Shown: one piece after another, positions 24,410 through 37,214 of the stretch
Position numbering within the stretch: the first letter of the stretch is position 1
Layout: each line of letters opens with the position of its first letter
Assembly (NCBI GenBank): GCA_023548195.1
Contig: JAJHZJ010000121.1
Coordinates: 1,674,220 to 1,738,219, forward strand
From: Bettongia penicillata ogilbyi
Lineage: Eukaryota > Chordata > Mammalia > Diprotodontia > Potoroidae
Length of the DNA stretch: 64,000 nt
Reading direction: 5' to 3'
Position numbers and translations under genes: made by a program
Notes under the pieces: model-generated
What the model was told of the DNA's origin: nothing
Seen by the model: the letters and a program-made list of their open reading frames with translations, nothing else
Database searches by the model: none

Positions 24410-24485
24410 CATAACTAGTCAGTCAACATACATAAGACACCTATTACATGACAGGCATTGTGTTTAGATACTGCAGTCAATCTCA
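24410..24485 (-). repeat. L2 3'-end fragment
   Basis: 'agtcagtcaacatacataag', 'acctattacatgacaggcat', the reverse tail motif 'cctactatgtgccaggca'. Confidence 0.4.
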
Positions 24486-27400
24486 GTTTGCTACTTAAGC
24501 CATAAAATTTATTAAAGGCAAACAAAATTTATCTTTTTTGATGGGCATCACCTCCAATGGTGGCTAACAGACTTAATGGTCATTTGGTCAGAATTTATAT
24601 TCTGGTTGACAGAGTTCATAAAATAGAAGTGGTTACTTGTTAGAAATTTTGAACAAATACAATACATTACTCCTACATGCAAAGAGACAATACTATTTAG
24701 TTAAGCATCAGTTTATTTCCTACTGTGGTAAGTTATTTTTTATGTTACCACTTTTAAAATTATCTTTTTTTATTAATGCAGTCTGTAAGACAAAAGATCT
24801 AGGAACCAAAGAGAAACTACAAGCCAATCAAAATTTGAGTTAGCAATGTTCTGTTACTCTTAAAATATGAACATTAAATAACTTTGTAAAATCTATTAGT
24901 TAGTACCCAATATTGAGTCTTTCTTCTGGGTAGTGTCAAGATTCAGTATACTGACTTGAATGATGTAGCACTTGGATAAGGTCCAGATCAGTCACAATTA
25001 TGTTTAGAGAGTTAGAAATTAGATGGAAGACAATTTAAAATGAAACAAACTCTAAAGACTTTTCCTTCCCAAAAAGTAACAGTCTTTCTGAAACATCTAT
25101 TTCTACAAAATATTTACTTTACTCTTCTATGGTGATAAAGACCTTCAGTAATTTTCTAGGTTGACTCCTAGTGTCTTCAGAAAGCAACTCCTATTTAAAC
25201 TCAATCTATACAACACCTTAATGCACACCACTGTGCCCAGTAAATCTGCAATTCTAGCAATACACACAATAAATGCTGTGCTTTGCTATTTTTAGCACTG
25301 GCTATCAGATAAAAAAGCAGTCAAGTTTGACAGACTACATTTTGGCTAAAATTGATTCTCTTTTCAGTAGAAACACTCAACTTCTACCACTTTTTAAATC
25401 TCTTAATAGATTATAAATAGTCAATAGAACATTCACATCTACTCTATTTTCCCCAAGAGTTAACTTCCAACTTTGTGAGCTAATTGTCTCCAAAATCACT
25501 CCAAAATATGCATATATACACACATACACATATGCATACACACACACACACACACATGCAAATATATATTTACAGCAGCAGCAACTGAAAATCTGGCGAA
25601 GCAACTGTGCTAATTCATGCTCTCTTTTCAGACATTCATTTCTTAAAGACTAAAGAGCAAATACACAGATAATGGGGAAACTATTAACTGCCCCTTGGCA
25701 CTAAGAACCTGACTGTCAATACAACCAGGTATCCTTCAGGTTTTATATATTTATTCATTCCACAACTTCCCCAACAGGCACAATCCTCTAAGGAAATGCA
25801 AAATTTCTGGTCCATATTACTATTCCAGTTATCAAGATCAGGAGTAATTTCTCCTAGAAAATCCTCAAGTGTTAAGTTTCTGAATTGGTTACCATTTAGG
25901 GGAGGAGACAACCCTAAAAAAAATTCTGCCTTCACAACCCAAGTAGAAAAAAGGAGGAGAATGAGACTTTGCAAGTTGTCCTCAAGTGGCAACATGAACT
26001 CAAAGGAGGCAGAAAATGAGACTGAATTAAGATGGCAAACATCTGAAACCAGGGGAAAATAAAAAAGTATTCTATGTGTTCAGACATGTCTGTCCCCAAT
26101 CAGAGGAAAGATGAAATAGCTTTTTGACCTCTTTTCTGGGCCAAAAGGGAAAAAAGGCTGTTGGCAACAGTGGTTATTTCTGTGAACCTATGCACAGTTA
26201 GAACCAGAAGATGAAATGTGAAGGGTTTCTCACAGCATGGTCTACACAAGACTTGGACGGAGCTCGGGGGTGGAAGGGATAAGCAGGAAGTATATATTTG
26301 TCTGAGGAGTACCAACAGAGGTGCTTACCTCCTCTGAAGTCTGCGGTCAGGGTGATTGCCAGCTGTTTTTCAGCCTGCCATCCCTTTTGAAGAGAGGGAG
26401 ACACTGATGGGCCCAAAGGTTCTTCTAAAGTCAAGTTCTTACTTCAGGCTGGCCAAAAAGTCCCTGCAATCAAAGAAATTATTGTGGTTTTGCATTTGGC
26501 ATCTTTATGCCCCTTTCTTCTGGGGACAGGTCTGTCAGCCTTTGAATGGATCTGAACCACAAAAAGCAAATGATCCAAAAATACATATCCGCCAGAATAT
26601 GAAACAGATCTGGGGGGAAAAGAAGTGCTTGAATGCTGCAGAGTAATTTTGGTGGATACAGATAACAACATCTTATCATACACCAAAGCAGACCATTAAT
26701 CATTCCTTGTGAGATTGACAACCTCCATTTCAATAACACCTTCCTTCTCCAGACCAACAGTATCACAATATCACAACTTTCCAAATAAGAGGTGATCAAT
26801 GAGGGCTCTAGAGACCTACTCTCAATACCAAACGCCCAGCACCACCTGAAGAATCACATAACATATAAAATGCAGTATTATGTAGTAAAACTACAGAATA
26901 TTAAAGATTAGCTTCTGTAACCACTTGACTAAAATTACTCTCTGCTAATTATCTTCAAAAATAGCTACTATAAATAACCAGAAAAACCCATTCATGAGAA
27001 ACCAAAGAAGGATCCAATCAGAAAACCAATACAAATACTGAGTCAAACAAAAGGGATCAAACTTAGAGGGCTCTATACTAGTGCTTAAACCAGTGTATTT
27101 CTTCATCTACTTAACAAGTTATGTAAATTTCATTCCTAACAATTTAATCTCCTGAGAACCAGAAACCAAAAATAATTTAATACTATAATATAAAACCTCA
27201 TATTATTCACACACACATATCATATCAGTAATATACATTTGCTATCTAACATAACCTCAGAATTTCCCTTTAAACAACATTCCCCACTCTCTTGCCTCCC
27301 TCTTTCAAAAAATGACTATCACTATCTGGAAAAAAAGGAAAACATCAGAATTCCTTGCCTGCCCATCCTACTACAGTCACAATACAAATAATTCTTACAA

Positions 27401-27514
27401 CAGAGGGGAGATCAAGGGTAATTCTATAATAACAGAAAGTAGCATTTTCACACAATGAACTCTTAATAAAAATAAGGAAGTATGTGTTCTTCATGTCTAC
27501 ATTACAAAAGTCAG
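24486..27514. other. Unclassified intronic sequence, 3 kb
   Basis: Largely AT-rich single-copy-looking DNA. Apart from the CA-rich microsatellite near 25510-25570 nothing was recognised; overlapping open frames on both strands around 25684-26799 have no known domain. Confidence 0.5.
25505..25574. repeat. (CA/TA)n microsatellite
   Basis: Mixed 'atatacacacatacaca' and an uninterrupted (CA)n at about 25537-25556, then an AT tract. Confidence 0.85.
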
Positions 27515-27785
27515 TTAAATTCAAACATTTTAATCCCCTATTATTATGTACCAGATACTGTGCTCAGCCCTGAAAACACAAAAAAAGAAATGGTTCTTAT
27601 GCTCAAAGAGCATGCAGTCTACTGGGGGAAAATAACATGTACACACATAAATTACACAAAAACACATATAGAACAACTATCACGTGGAGAGAAGGAAGGA
27701 CCGCTAACATTTGGGAAGATCAGAAAAGGCCTCCCATAGCAGGTGACACCAAGAGGGTGATCTGAAGGAACATTACAGGGATTCA
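27515..27785 (-). repeat. L2 3' end
   Basis: 'attatgtaccagatactgtg', 'tcagccctgaaaacacaaa', 'tgctcaaagagcatgcagtc', 'gatcagaaaaggcctcccat' follow the reverse L2 tail as in the copy at 30280. Confidence 0.55.
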
Positions 27786-27879
27786 GACAAACATAATGAA
27801 CACCTCTCTCCCAAGCCTTTCTGCACAGTAACAAGTCTCCAACATTCTAAAGACATTTAACAGCACCGATCGATCCACT

Positions 27880-28110
27880 GCTAGGTGGCACAGTGGATAG
27901 AGGACCCAGCCTGGAGCCAGGAAGACTCATCCCCCTAAGTTCAAATCTGGCTTCACATGCTTACTAGCTGTGTAACCCTGGGCACATAACTTAACCGTGT
28001 TTGCCTCAGTTTCCTCATCTGTAAAATGAACTGGAGAAGGGAATGGCAAACCACTACAGTTTTCTTTGCCACCCCCTCAAAAAAAAATAAATGGAGTCAA
28101 CAATAAGTTA
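27880..28110 (+). mobile_element. Well-preserved marsupial SINE
   Basis: tRNA-like head 'ctaggtggcacagtggatag', B-box-like 'agttcaaatctggcttcac', then 'actagctgtgtaaccctggg', 'tcagtttcctcatctgtaaa' and 'gaatggcaaaccactacag'. The best-preserved SINE in the window. Not an independent tRNA gene. Confidence 0.85.
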
Positions 28111-28184
28111 GACATTACTAAAAAGAGACTGAACCATAATAGCGTTAACATTTAAAACCTTGGGATACAAAATGGACCACAAGA

Positions 28185-28378
28185 TCACAAAGTTTAGCGC
28201 TGAAAAAGGCCTTAGGTTATCTACTGCAGCACTCCCATTGTAAAGATGAAGAAATGAGGCCCAATAAGCATAGAGACTTATTTGAAGGTTACAGAGGTCA
28301 TGAAAGACACAGTGATATCCAAACCCTGCCCCTCTGACTCATATTCAGCATTCTTGACACTCTACCATGTTGCCCCGT
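28185..28378 (-). repeat. MIR-type SINE
   Basis: 'aagatgaagaaatgaggccc', 'ccctgcccctctgactcat', 'cactctaccatgttgcc' fit the reverse MIR layout. Confidence 0.5.
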
Positions 28379-28482
28379 TTTTCAACTTTTGGTTATCCCA
28401 AACCACAATGAAGAAGAGTAAAAATCTGAGTCTCTTTGGAGAATGCAAAGTGGAATGGAAAATGGATAGCACTGTGATGAAA

Positions 28483-28690
28483 CAAGCATATATTAAGTCT
28501 CTAGCGTGTGCCTGGCACTCTGCTAGTTGCTAGAGACACAAGTACAAAGTCAACTAGTGAAAAAAGCATTTCTTAAGCACTTAACATGTGCCAGGAACTG
28601 CTCAATCACTGGAGAAGAAAAGCAAGAGCAAGGAGCTCCTAGTGTAAGGAGACAACACTTAAATAACTAGGCATGCAACCGAAGATGGAT
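28483..28690 (-). repeat. Two neighbouring L2 3'-end fragments
   Basis: The tail motif occurs twice: 'tatattaagtctctagcgtg...cctggcactctgc' at 28488 and 'cttaagcacttaacatgtgc...caggaactgctc' at 28574. Confidence 0.5.
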
Positions 28691-30109
28691 AAGTAACGCA
28701 ATCCTTATTTTGGGGAAACTTGCATTCATTCAGTAAGCTGGAAGCATTCATTTCGCCGACCTCTTTGGTCCTGGCTCCTTGAATTCTAGTGTTGGACTGG
28801 TGGACTGATTCTCCTGCCTAGTTCTGCCCTGACAGAAGACTTTAAACCAGAAAAGCAGTATAGGCAGTTGTGAAGGCTATAATCTTGTTTTTACTTGTCT
28901 AACATATTTTCAGCTCACTCATCAAACAAGTTATTTGATAGCAAAGGAAAGCAGATTTATTTTATTTATGGTCTTTGGGCCAAGCAGATGAACTTTATAT
29001 GCCACAAATGAGAAAACAGTAATAAATATTCAATGAGGAATGGATGAATGAATGAATGAATGAATGAATAAGACCCAGTAAAAGGTCAGATTTGGAATCT
29101 TCTGGAGAGTATTCTCTCCTCCCTATTGATTGTCACAATCACTATGAAAAAGGCAGAAAAACTGGGGAGTGAATCCTTTCACACAGCTTTTTGGGCATCT
29201 CTATATGTAATCACAATCCCAGTAGGAGAGAGACCTCAGTGACTGTGAATCTTATTAGTAATGAGATAAACTCAATTAAATTAAAGAGAAAAGGGCTCTT
29301 CCCTCCTTTAAAGAACATTAGAAAGGGGGCCCACCATCTTGCTTGTCCATCTGGTCAAAAGCAAGATCAAGCAGAATAAAGCAAATTAATTGAAAAATAT
29401 TCCTCCATACCAGAAACAGAGCAAGTTGTTGTTAGATGTATGCAGAAGGCTTGTGGGCGCAGGATCTGAACAACTCAATGACTGATTACAAATTTCAATC
29501 TGGAATTGTCTCAGCACTTTCCCAAACTCATGACTGGAAAGGAAATGCTAAAAAAGAAATCTACCTTGGCAATGGCCTATTGTCCTCAGTTAGGTCAAAG
29601 GTTCCTTTCTGAAAAAAAGTACAGGTTACCATAAGAAGCTGTCTTTGAAAGAAAAGAAAACAGATAAGTGTAGCCGATAAAACAGGTCTTTTTTGCCTCT
29701 CTCAGCCACCATAACTGCTCTAACAAGAGGTAATACAGAATTAAAGTTTGCCCTCCAATCTGGAGGAAAATGCAAGGAGGAAGAACGCTAAGAAGGTATT
29801 CTTCAAGGATTCCAAGAGAGAACCTCCAAGTTCAGAAAATGTCATTTCTAATCGTAGCTGAAAGTTCAGTCTTCCACTGCACTGCACCGTTGGGCTACAC
29901 CTCCTTAGCGACTTTCCATACTATCACTAGCTGTCCTGACTGAGGTGAAAACAAACAAAACACTACTAATAAACACGATGGAATCCAAATGAGAGATAAA
30001 TCAAACTTCAATAGATTTCCTAAACAGAGGACATATCTGTTTTCTCTCCTTAGAAGGAAAAATTCTAAAGAGAACTGGAAAATCAACTCACTGCTCATAG
30101 AACTATGGA
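28691..30109. other. Unclassified intronic sequence
   Basis: Apart from the GAAT microsatellite at 29043 nothing is recognised; short open frames have no known domain. Confidence 0.5.
29043..29071. repeat. (GAAT)n microsatellite
   Basis: About six to seven perfect tetranucleotide units. Confidence 0.9.
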
Positions 30110-30275
30110 ATCATTCATTTAGAAATGAAGTGACCCTGTAAATTATCTAGTACAATCACCTCATTTTACAGGTACAGAAACTGAGGCCCAGCAGATTGCA
30201 TAAGAAGTAAGCGGCAGATCCAGGACTGAGATCCCGGTCTTCTGACCCCAAATCCAAGGCCCCTTTATCCTACTA
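30110..30275 (-). repeat. MIR-type SINE
   Basis: 'cctcattttacaggtacaga', 'aactgaggcccagcagattg', 'cttctgaccccaaatccaag' match the reverse MIR. Confidence 0.6.
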
Positions 30276-30279
30276 ACCA

Positions 30280-31420
30280 GCCAGTCAATAAGCATTGTGT
30301 CATCTGCCAGGCCGACAGTGCTCAGTGCTGGGACACAGAAAACCGAAAGACAAACCCGTATCTAAGGAGCTCACAGTATGATAGGGAGAAGACATGCAAA
30401 CAATCACAGACAAACAACATATATACAGGATGAACTTGGGAATAATCAACAGAGGAGGGCACTAGCAATTAAGGAAAATCAGGAAAGTCTTCTTACGTTA
30501 GAGACTGAGACTTGAAGAAAGCCAGAGACATCAGAAGACAGAGATGAGGGAGAAATTTTCAGGACAGTCAGTGAAAATGTACTTGGGTGGAGAACTGCAA
30601 CATTCCTTGATCAGGGAGTATACTGAGGGGAATGAGGTGTAAGAAAACTAGAAAAGCAGGAGAAAAGTGAGTTATAAACAACTTGAGAAGCCAGATGAAC
30701 AGTTTACCATTTGATCCTGGAGGTAAGACAAGCATCACCAGTCACCTGAGTTGCCCCCTGGGTGGAGGGGTGGGGGGGTGTGGGGGGTGTCAGACTTGAG
30801 TTTTAAGGATGCAAATCTGATAGCAGAGTGGAGGATGGGTTGGAGTGGGGAGGGAAGAAACAGGGACACTAACCAGCCAGCTATCTCATTAGTCTGGAGT
30901 GAGATACACAAGGGTGACCAGGAGTGTCAAAGAGAGAAGACAGATAGAATGGAAAATACCATCAACAGATCTGGCAACAGATTAGATAAAAGGGATATGA
31001 AGTAGAGGATGACATTTAGGTCGCAAATCTGTGTGACTAGGAGAATGGTGGGATCAATAACAATAGGGAAAGTAGGAAGAAAGGACTGTTTGAGAAAAAT
31101 GATGAATTCCGTTTTTGACATGTTGAATTAAAAATGTCTCAGGGCATCCAGTCTGAGATATCTAGTTGGAGAAGAGAGTCTGGAGGTTAGGACTGGATAA
31201 GTAGATCTGAGAATCACCAACACAGAAATAACTGAATCCATGGGAGCTGATGCGATCACCAAGGGAAAAAGTATAAATACGGAATAGAAGAAGTCCTAGA
31301 ATAGAGACTCAGGGGATGCCCACATTATCAGGCACTACCTAGACAAAGATCCAGCTAATTCAGCTAAGGAAATTCATCCTGTAATGTAGAGTTTACCTAG
31401 AAAATTAAGAAAATGGCAGG
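30280..31420 (-). mobile_element. L2-type LINE, reverse orientation
   Basis: Left end is the L2 3' tail ('tcagtgctgggacacagaa', 'taaggagctcacagtatg'). To the right are coding remnants on the minus strand. It contains a G-rich interruption at 30760-30792. Same family and orientation as the element at 19556-21000. Confidence 0.7.
30927..31121 (-). pseudogene. L2 reverse transcriptase remnant
   Basis: The minus-strand frame MSKTEFIIFLKQSFLPTFPI with ILLVTQICDLNVILYFISL corresponds to the RT palm/thumb segment of L2 (MSKTELIIF...LGVILDSSLS in intact copies, from memory). The adjoining YADD box, around 31215-31260, reads as YFCVGDSQI, so the catalytic motif is lost. Non-functional. Confidence 0.7.
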
Positions 31421-31784
31421 GGAGTTGTCCATAGCACAACAGCGGATGAGACTGAATTAAGCAGTGTTCCACGAAGACTGTCTTCATTTTGGAATAAATA
31501 TGTTGATTTATCTGGGCAGACCCAGGGCTAAGTTGTCTTCATGAAAGCTCCCCGGCTTGAGGTACAAGGAAGAGTGAAAAATCACTGGTTGAAAGCATAG
31601 AGGCAGCTAAGGGATGGAATCACTGTGCCGAAAAGGTTAAGACCAAAAACCAAGATTTTAAACAGAGCGAAAGGCCAAAGGCAGGAAGCCAGCTCTGACA
31701 CAGAAAAGTCAACATGAGGACCCCAAGGTCCCTAAGGAGGCAAGTGAGAGGTAAAGTGCTGTTGAGGCTACAGCTGCTGTAGCA
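31421..31784. other. Unclassified intronic sequence
   Basis: Nothing recognised. Confidence 0.5.
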
Positions 31785-32042
31785 GCAATAGTAGTAACAA
31801 GTAATAGCAGAGTTAGTGCCTACCGCGTGGCTAGGAACTTTGCCAAAGCCCTTTACAAATACTATCTTTTTTAAACTAACCACCCTGGAAGGCAGGTGCT
31901 TGTCATCATTTTCTCCATTTTACAAGTAAGGAAACTGAGAAAAACAGAAGTTAAGTAATTTGCCCAGGATCACACAGCTAGTAAGTATTTCTGTCCATGT
32001 TTGAATGAAGACCTTCTTCCGCCAGACCCAGTTTCCTAACTA
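31785..32042 (-). repeat. MIR/CORE-SINE
   Basis: 'ccctttacaaatactatct', 'cattttctccattttacaag', 'taaggaaactgagaaaaaca', 'tgcccaggatcacacagct' in reverse CORE-SINE order; long and fairly well kept. Confidence 0.65.
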
Positions 32043-32624
32043 ATAAATAGAAGGACGCTGGTAGACAAGGAATAATCACACTTTTTGAAAGTTGTTCTCC
32101 AGATAAGCATTTATTTCTTTAAACTGTTGCCCTTTAAATTTCTGAAATCCCTTCAGCTGTAAAATTCCTCACTTTTCTCCACAGCAACAACCGATCTGAA
32201 GCAGCAAGAACAAGTAGCCAAGTATTCCAGGGAGAAGACTCAAAATCCCCACCTTTCCACCCGATCGGACAACGTTTAATTAGGAAAATAATTCAGGCTC
32301 TTTTAGTACAGCACAAACATTGTTAAATAAACAAGGAAATTTGGTCCAACATGCTTTTTTATCGTTTCATTTAGAGAAAAAGACGATTTGCTATGAGTAC
32401 TACTACAGCAGAAAACCCCTCACCCTCAACACGCAGGCCAGCAACTAGGATCAGCAACAAATATTTGTAACAGCACTCTCAGTACGCCAATAATCTTTCC
32501 TCTCAGATGTTCCCACAAACCTCAGATCCTTTCACATGAATCCAATTAATCTACATTTGTCGTTTGGAGGCTACCATTACCAAAACACCTATCTGATACT
32601 ATGTAGGTATTTCTGACAGCTTTG
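32043..32624. other. Unclassified intronic sequence
   Basis: Nothing recognised. Confidence 0.5.
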
Positions 32625-32833
32625 TAGACTTTTTTTTTGTCATGGACTTATATGGCAGTCTGGTGAATGTTACAGACCCCTCTACAGAATTATGCTTTAA
32701 AATAACTGAAAGAAATGATAAATTTCAGTTAGAAGTTAGTGAAAACAAAGATGTAACCTTTCTCCCCCATCAAAGCTTAGGGACATCCTGAACTCTTTCT
32801 GTGGACCCTAGGTTAAGAATCCTTGCCTTACAG
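32625..32833 (+). repeat. Unnamed dispersed repeat, copy 2 of 3
   Basis: 'tggcagtctggtgaatgtta', 'cagacccctctacagaatta', 'aataactgaaagaaatgata', ending 'ggttaagaatccttgcctta'. Shares these segments with the reverse copies at 3045 and 43145. The LINE-1 at 32834 inserted in its right end. Confidence 0.55.
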
Positions 32834-33784
32834 TTTTCAGAGAAAGAAATTAAAGCTATCTAATATAGTCATCTGAAAAAATGCTCTAAATCACTACTGA
32901 TAGAGAGATGCAAATCAAAACAGCTCTGAGGTACCACATCACACCTATCAGATTGGCTAACATGGCAAAACAGTAAAGTGATAAATGTTGGAGAAAGATG
33001 TGGGAGACTTAGAACACTAATTCACTGTTGGTGGAGCTGTGAGCTGATCCAACCAATTCTGGAGAGCAATTTGGAACTACACCCAAAGGGCTACAAAAAT
33101 GTGCATACCCTTTGACCCAGCAATAGCGCTTCTAGGACTGTATCTTCAAGAGATCATAAAAATGAGAAAGGGCCCCACATGTACAAAAGTATTTATAGCA
33201 GCTCTCTTTGTGGTGGCCAAAAACTGGAAATCAAGGGGATGCCCATCAATTAGGGGATGACTGCACAAGTTGTATATGAATGTAATGGAATACTATTGTG
33301 CTATGAGAAACAACAAACAGGAAGACTTCAGAGAGGCCTGGAAAGACTCATATGAACTAATGCTGAGCAAAAGGAGCAGAACCAGGAGAACGTTGTGCAC
33401 AGCAACAACCATAGCGTGCAAGGAATTCTTCTGGTAGACTTAGAACTTCATTGCAATGCAAGGACTTGAAAAATTCCCAGTGGTCTCAAGGCAAAATGCC
33501 TTCCACATCCATAGAAAGAACTATGGAATTGGATCACAGAATGAAGTAGACCATATTCTTTGTATTATGTTTTGTTTCGTTATATGGTTTCTCCCATTCA
33601 TTTTAACTCTGCAACATGGCTAAGGTGAAAATGTATTTCACAGGAATGTATGTGTAGAACCTATATAAAATTGTATGCCATCTCAGGAAAGGTGTGGGGA
33701 AGAAGTGAGAGAGAGGAGAAAAAAATCTACGATATATGGAAGTGATGGTAGGACACTGAAAACAAAATAATTTAAAAAAAAGGA
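32834..33784 (+). mobile_element. 5'-truncated LINE-1 with target-site duplication
   Basis: ORF2 end plus 3' UTR: 'aatgctctaaatcactactg', 'caaatcaaaacagctctgag', 'ctttgacccagcaatagcg', 'aaggagcagaaccaggaga', 'tgccttccacatccatag', ending in an A-rich tail. Flanks carry atccttgccttacag (32819-32833) and ctccttgccttaaag (33785-33799), 13 of 15 identical, as expected for target-primed insertion. Confidence 0.8.
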
Positions 33785-33889
33785 CTCCTTGCCTTAAAGG
33801 CAGAAAAGGTGCTCCGGCAGCCAGCTCAAACTATTCACATAGGTACTAAATTCACTTCCTGATTCCACAAATTTTAACAGGGATTTACT

Positions 33890-34050
33890 CATTCAACAAG
33901 AGTTTATTAATTGCCTACTATATGACAGGCTGTGTGCTAGGCACTAGAGATACAAAAGAAAAAAAGTAAATTATTCCTGCACTAATGGAGCCAATATTTT
34001 GGGGTGAGGAGGTGCTGAGGAAGGGGATAAAAGGGACACTACCAACTTGT
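33890..34050 (-). repeat. L2 3' end
   Basis: 'gagtttattaattgcctact', 'atatgacaggctgtgtgct', 'aggcactagagatacaaaa'. Confidence 0.55.
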
Positions 34051-34189
34051 GGGAGTAGCACAGATTTCTGAAGGAGGGGACCCCTGGATCTGGGATTTGC
34101 TCAAAGTTAAAAACTCTAGACTGATTTTATGAGTCACAGAATTCTAAGTCTGGAACTCTCTAAAGAACCTTTGCAGCTGCTCCTGATTT

Positions 34190-34400
34190 ACGTTTCTTTA
34201 AGGCTTTAAGGCTTACAGAGTAACTTCACAATAAATCCAAGAGGTAGAGAGTTGAAGCATTATTACCCATATTGCCAGTAAGCCAGCTGAGGCTTAGGAC
34301 ACATTAAGTAATTTGACAGGGTCCAAAGCTAACAACTATCCAAAAGACAAGAGTTGAACTCAGACCTTTTGATTCCAATTCTAGCTACCTCTCTAAATTA
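34190..34400 (-). repeat. MIR/CORE-SINE, degenerate
   Basis: 'ttacagagtaacttcacaat', 'ccagctgaggcttaggaca', 'agagttgaactcagacctt' in reverse order. Confidence 0.45.
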
Positions 34401-34557
34401 GTTTATAAAATCCCTCAAGGGTCCCAATGATCAGTTTTAAAAATATTAATGTTCTTCCAACTCATATTTAAGTGCAAGGTTCTTTTTTTATTACATAAGA
34501 ATCTATTCTTAAAAAAAAAAAATGGCATACATCGAACCCTGCCACCACCACCACCAG

Positions 34558-34692
34558 GACTCAATTTCCAGCTCTGTAAAACTAGAGGATAGTATGATCT
34601 CTAAGGTCTCTTTGAGCTCTATTTTGATTTCTTGGGCAATGCCTAGCATATAGTAGGTACTAAATAAATGCTTGTTATCAACTGACTAGATG
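34558..34692 (+). repeat. MIR tail followed by L2 tail
   Basis: 'gatctctaaggtctctttga' is the MIR 3' segment; 'cctagcatatagtaggtact' with 'aaataaatgcttgttatc' is the L2 terminus. Confidence 0.55.
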
Positions 34693-35589
34693 CCTTTCTG
34701 ATAGGGAAAATTTATTATAAATAAAGAACATGGGCAGATATTCTTATAACAATGCTTAGATTAAGTAAAAACATTATTTGGAAGAACCATTTTTTTGTTT
34801 TCTGAGGTAATGCATCCCTAACATTATAATGCAAAGTTAATGAAAAAGCATATTCGACTCACTTTTTTCAGGAATACATCTAATTAATAAGAGGTCAGGA
34901 TGAACTAAAGAGATTAACATGCTTTGCTAAACCTTTGTCCTGTTATTAACAGTTATACATACTCATTTTAAGAAGGACAAATCAGTCTCAAATTGCATAA
35001 AATTGGGAAGACACAACAAACAACACTTCCTATTGACAGAAACTGCCTCTGCAGGGCAAATGTTCCTCTTTGTTAACACTGACAGATTCCTCTGCCACAG
35101 ATTCATCCATCCTCTTCTCATACCCGTGAACTGATAAAAGCTGATGTCTCAAGGGTACCCTGTAACTCCCCCTTGAAAGAACACTCAGGCATAAACAGCA
35201 AACACCAAATTAACTACATTAAATAAAATGAAGAAATCAGACAAGTAACGCTGGAGTGTCTTTCTGTATCAAACCCACTCAGGCACTGATTAAAACCTCC
35301 AAACATTCCTTTGCTCTTAAAGCAGAAGAGATGAACTCTACCAAGGCTGGAATTCACCAGAAATATGGCAGAGTCCTCTTACAAGCCACTCAAAACAGGT
35401 CCTACTCTGTCAGGTAGAGGCATATTAGAGAAAATTTCTCAATCCTACATAATTCCCAAGAGGATGCTGTAGCCTGTGGTCATCTTGGCAACCAGGCCCA
35501 AACTATAAAAACGAAAACTGCCGAAGTTTTACCTCAGACCCTAGTAAACTGACAGAAGTAATAAAAGACAGGGTAAATCAATCAGCAGA
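34693..35589. other. Unclassified intronic sequence
   Basis: Nothing recognised. Confidence 0.5.
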
Positions 35590-35915
35590 ATTGTAGAAAG
35601 ACAGATACATCGCTGGTGGAACTATGAATTAGTACTTTTTGTGGTAGCAAAGAAATGGAAACAAAGAATGCCCATCCATTCAAGAATGGATAAACAAAAT
35701 ACAACAATGAAATATTGGAATGAAAATAATGGAATATTACTATAAAGTAAGAAATAATGAATATTATGAATACAGAAAAGCATGGAAAGACCTACACAAA
35801 CTGATGCAGAGTAAGCAGAGCCAAGAAAATAATATACACGAAGACTACAATAGGAAAAAAGAGCACACAACAAATAAAAACAAATGTTGTGAAATTACAA
35901 AGTATTAGTTTGGCC
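35590..35915 (+). mobile_element. LINE-1 3' fragment
   Basis: 'cgctggtggaactatgaatt', 'gcccatccattcaagaatgg', 'aatggaatattactataaag', 'agcatggaaagacctacaca' follow the L1 3' order. Confidence 0.6.
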
Positions 35916-36864
35916 CCAAATAAGGTAAGAGAAGACATCTCTAACCTCTATTCTTTTATTTTAAAATGAAGGGGTTGTTCCAGATGGGTTCTAAAGTCCC
36001 TGCTAGCCTTGATCTATGTATGACAGGCTCCTGTTTTCTAAAGGCAACAGTAATAAAAGTCTTCTCATTTATAATTCCACTAATTACATATTCAACCTTT
36101 TTTCTTATTCCCAAAGAGAATCTGATAACTGAAGAAAACAAAAAGGATATATGGCTTGTGGTTCCCGAGTTCATCCCCACATACATAAAATACGATGTTC
36201 CTAAATCTAACTTTAGCTGAGGTCTTCCAAAGTGATCCATAATCTAGGAACAATAATGTAGATAGGGAGTCCCTCTGTTGCAAGGGGAGAATTGGTTTAG
36301 CTGGTTCAACACCAGTTCTATTTTATGCCTCTTCTGGCCTCCTTCTGTCCCTTGTGAATGAGCTCCCATTCTCTTGGCCAGATAGCACCCATGTTCTAAG
36401 ACTGGGAAGCATCTAACTAGTGAATGGGAATGCCTCTTTTTTCAGAGCTTTCAAGGTTTGCTAGCCTTTTCCCAAGTCAAATAAGTTTTCCAATTCTCCT
36501 TATGTACCACATTATCATCCTAGTTTTGTCACATGTATCACCAGACCAAAAGCAAAGTGGGAATGAATTTTTCTGTCTCCTTAAGACAAGAATAGCAATA
36601 TTGGGAGAGGGGGAAGGCTGTCAAGGTTGTTCATGTCTTTCAAGCATATAAAAGATCAAATTAAGTTCCAGGAACAGATCTGAACTGAAAATGCATATTT
36701 GGAAAAATTATGTGTGTTTCTAAATGTTTCCTGAATTCTAGATGTCAATGCACAAACAGCTGGAACAGTCTGTCATGAATTAATAGGAAGAAATACTGGG
36801 GCTTGGGAGTAAGGGGGTGTCAAATTAATATTCAGTTGCGGATATTACAATCACTCTAAATCCT
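35916..36864. other. Unclassified intronic sequence
   Basis: Overlapping open frames on both strands (35956-36283) have no recognisable domain. Nothing else seen. Confidence 0.5.
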
Positions 36865-36945
36865 CTATTAATCAATCAATCAAATCAAATATTTTTAAGC
36901 ACCTACTGTGAGCCATACCCTGGGGCAGTAAAATACACATAATTC
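36865..36945 (-). repeat. L2 3'-end fragment
   Basis: 'ttttaagcacctactgtgag', 'ccataccctggggcagta'. Confidence 0.45.
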
Positions 36946-37214
36946 TAAGTTTTATCAAGTAAATTGCACATAATTGACACTTGTAGTATCTTTTCTCTAA
37001 GCATTCCAAAGTGTTCTTTTATTAGGAAATACTCAATTTTGACAATTTCCTTTTTAAATTTTTTGGTGCTGTCTTCATTTCAAATATGGAGAAATTTAGG
37101 CAGAATAAAGTAAAAGTTCAAGTCAAAAAAGTAGTAGTTAAATCTAGAGAAATCTGAATCCAGGATTTGACTCTCACTTTTCTGTTTTGGTTTCTACGAG
37201 AGACTATGCCTCAA

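Noticed and set aside
26356..26799. Overlapping open frames of 78-106 codons on both strands
   Set aside because: Mutually overlapping, no domains, typical of a slightly GC-richer intron patch.
27880..28110. tRNA gene
   Set aside because: The A/B-box-like head belongs to a SINE; no cloverleaf with an acceptor stem is evident.
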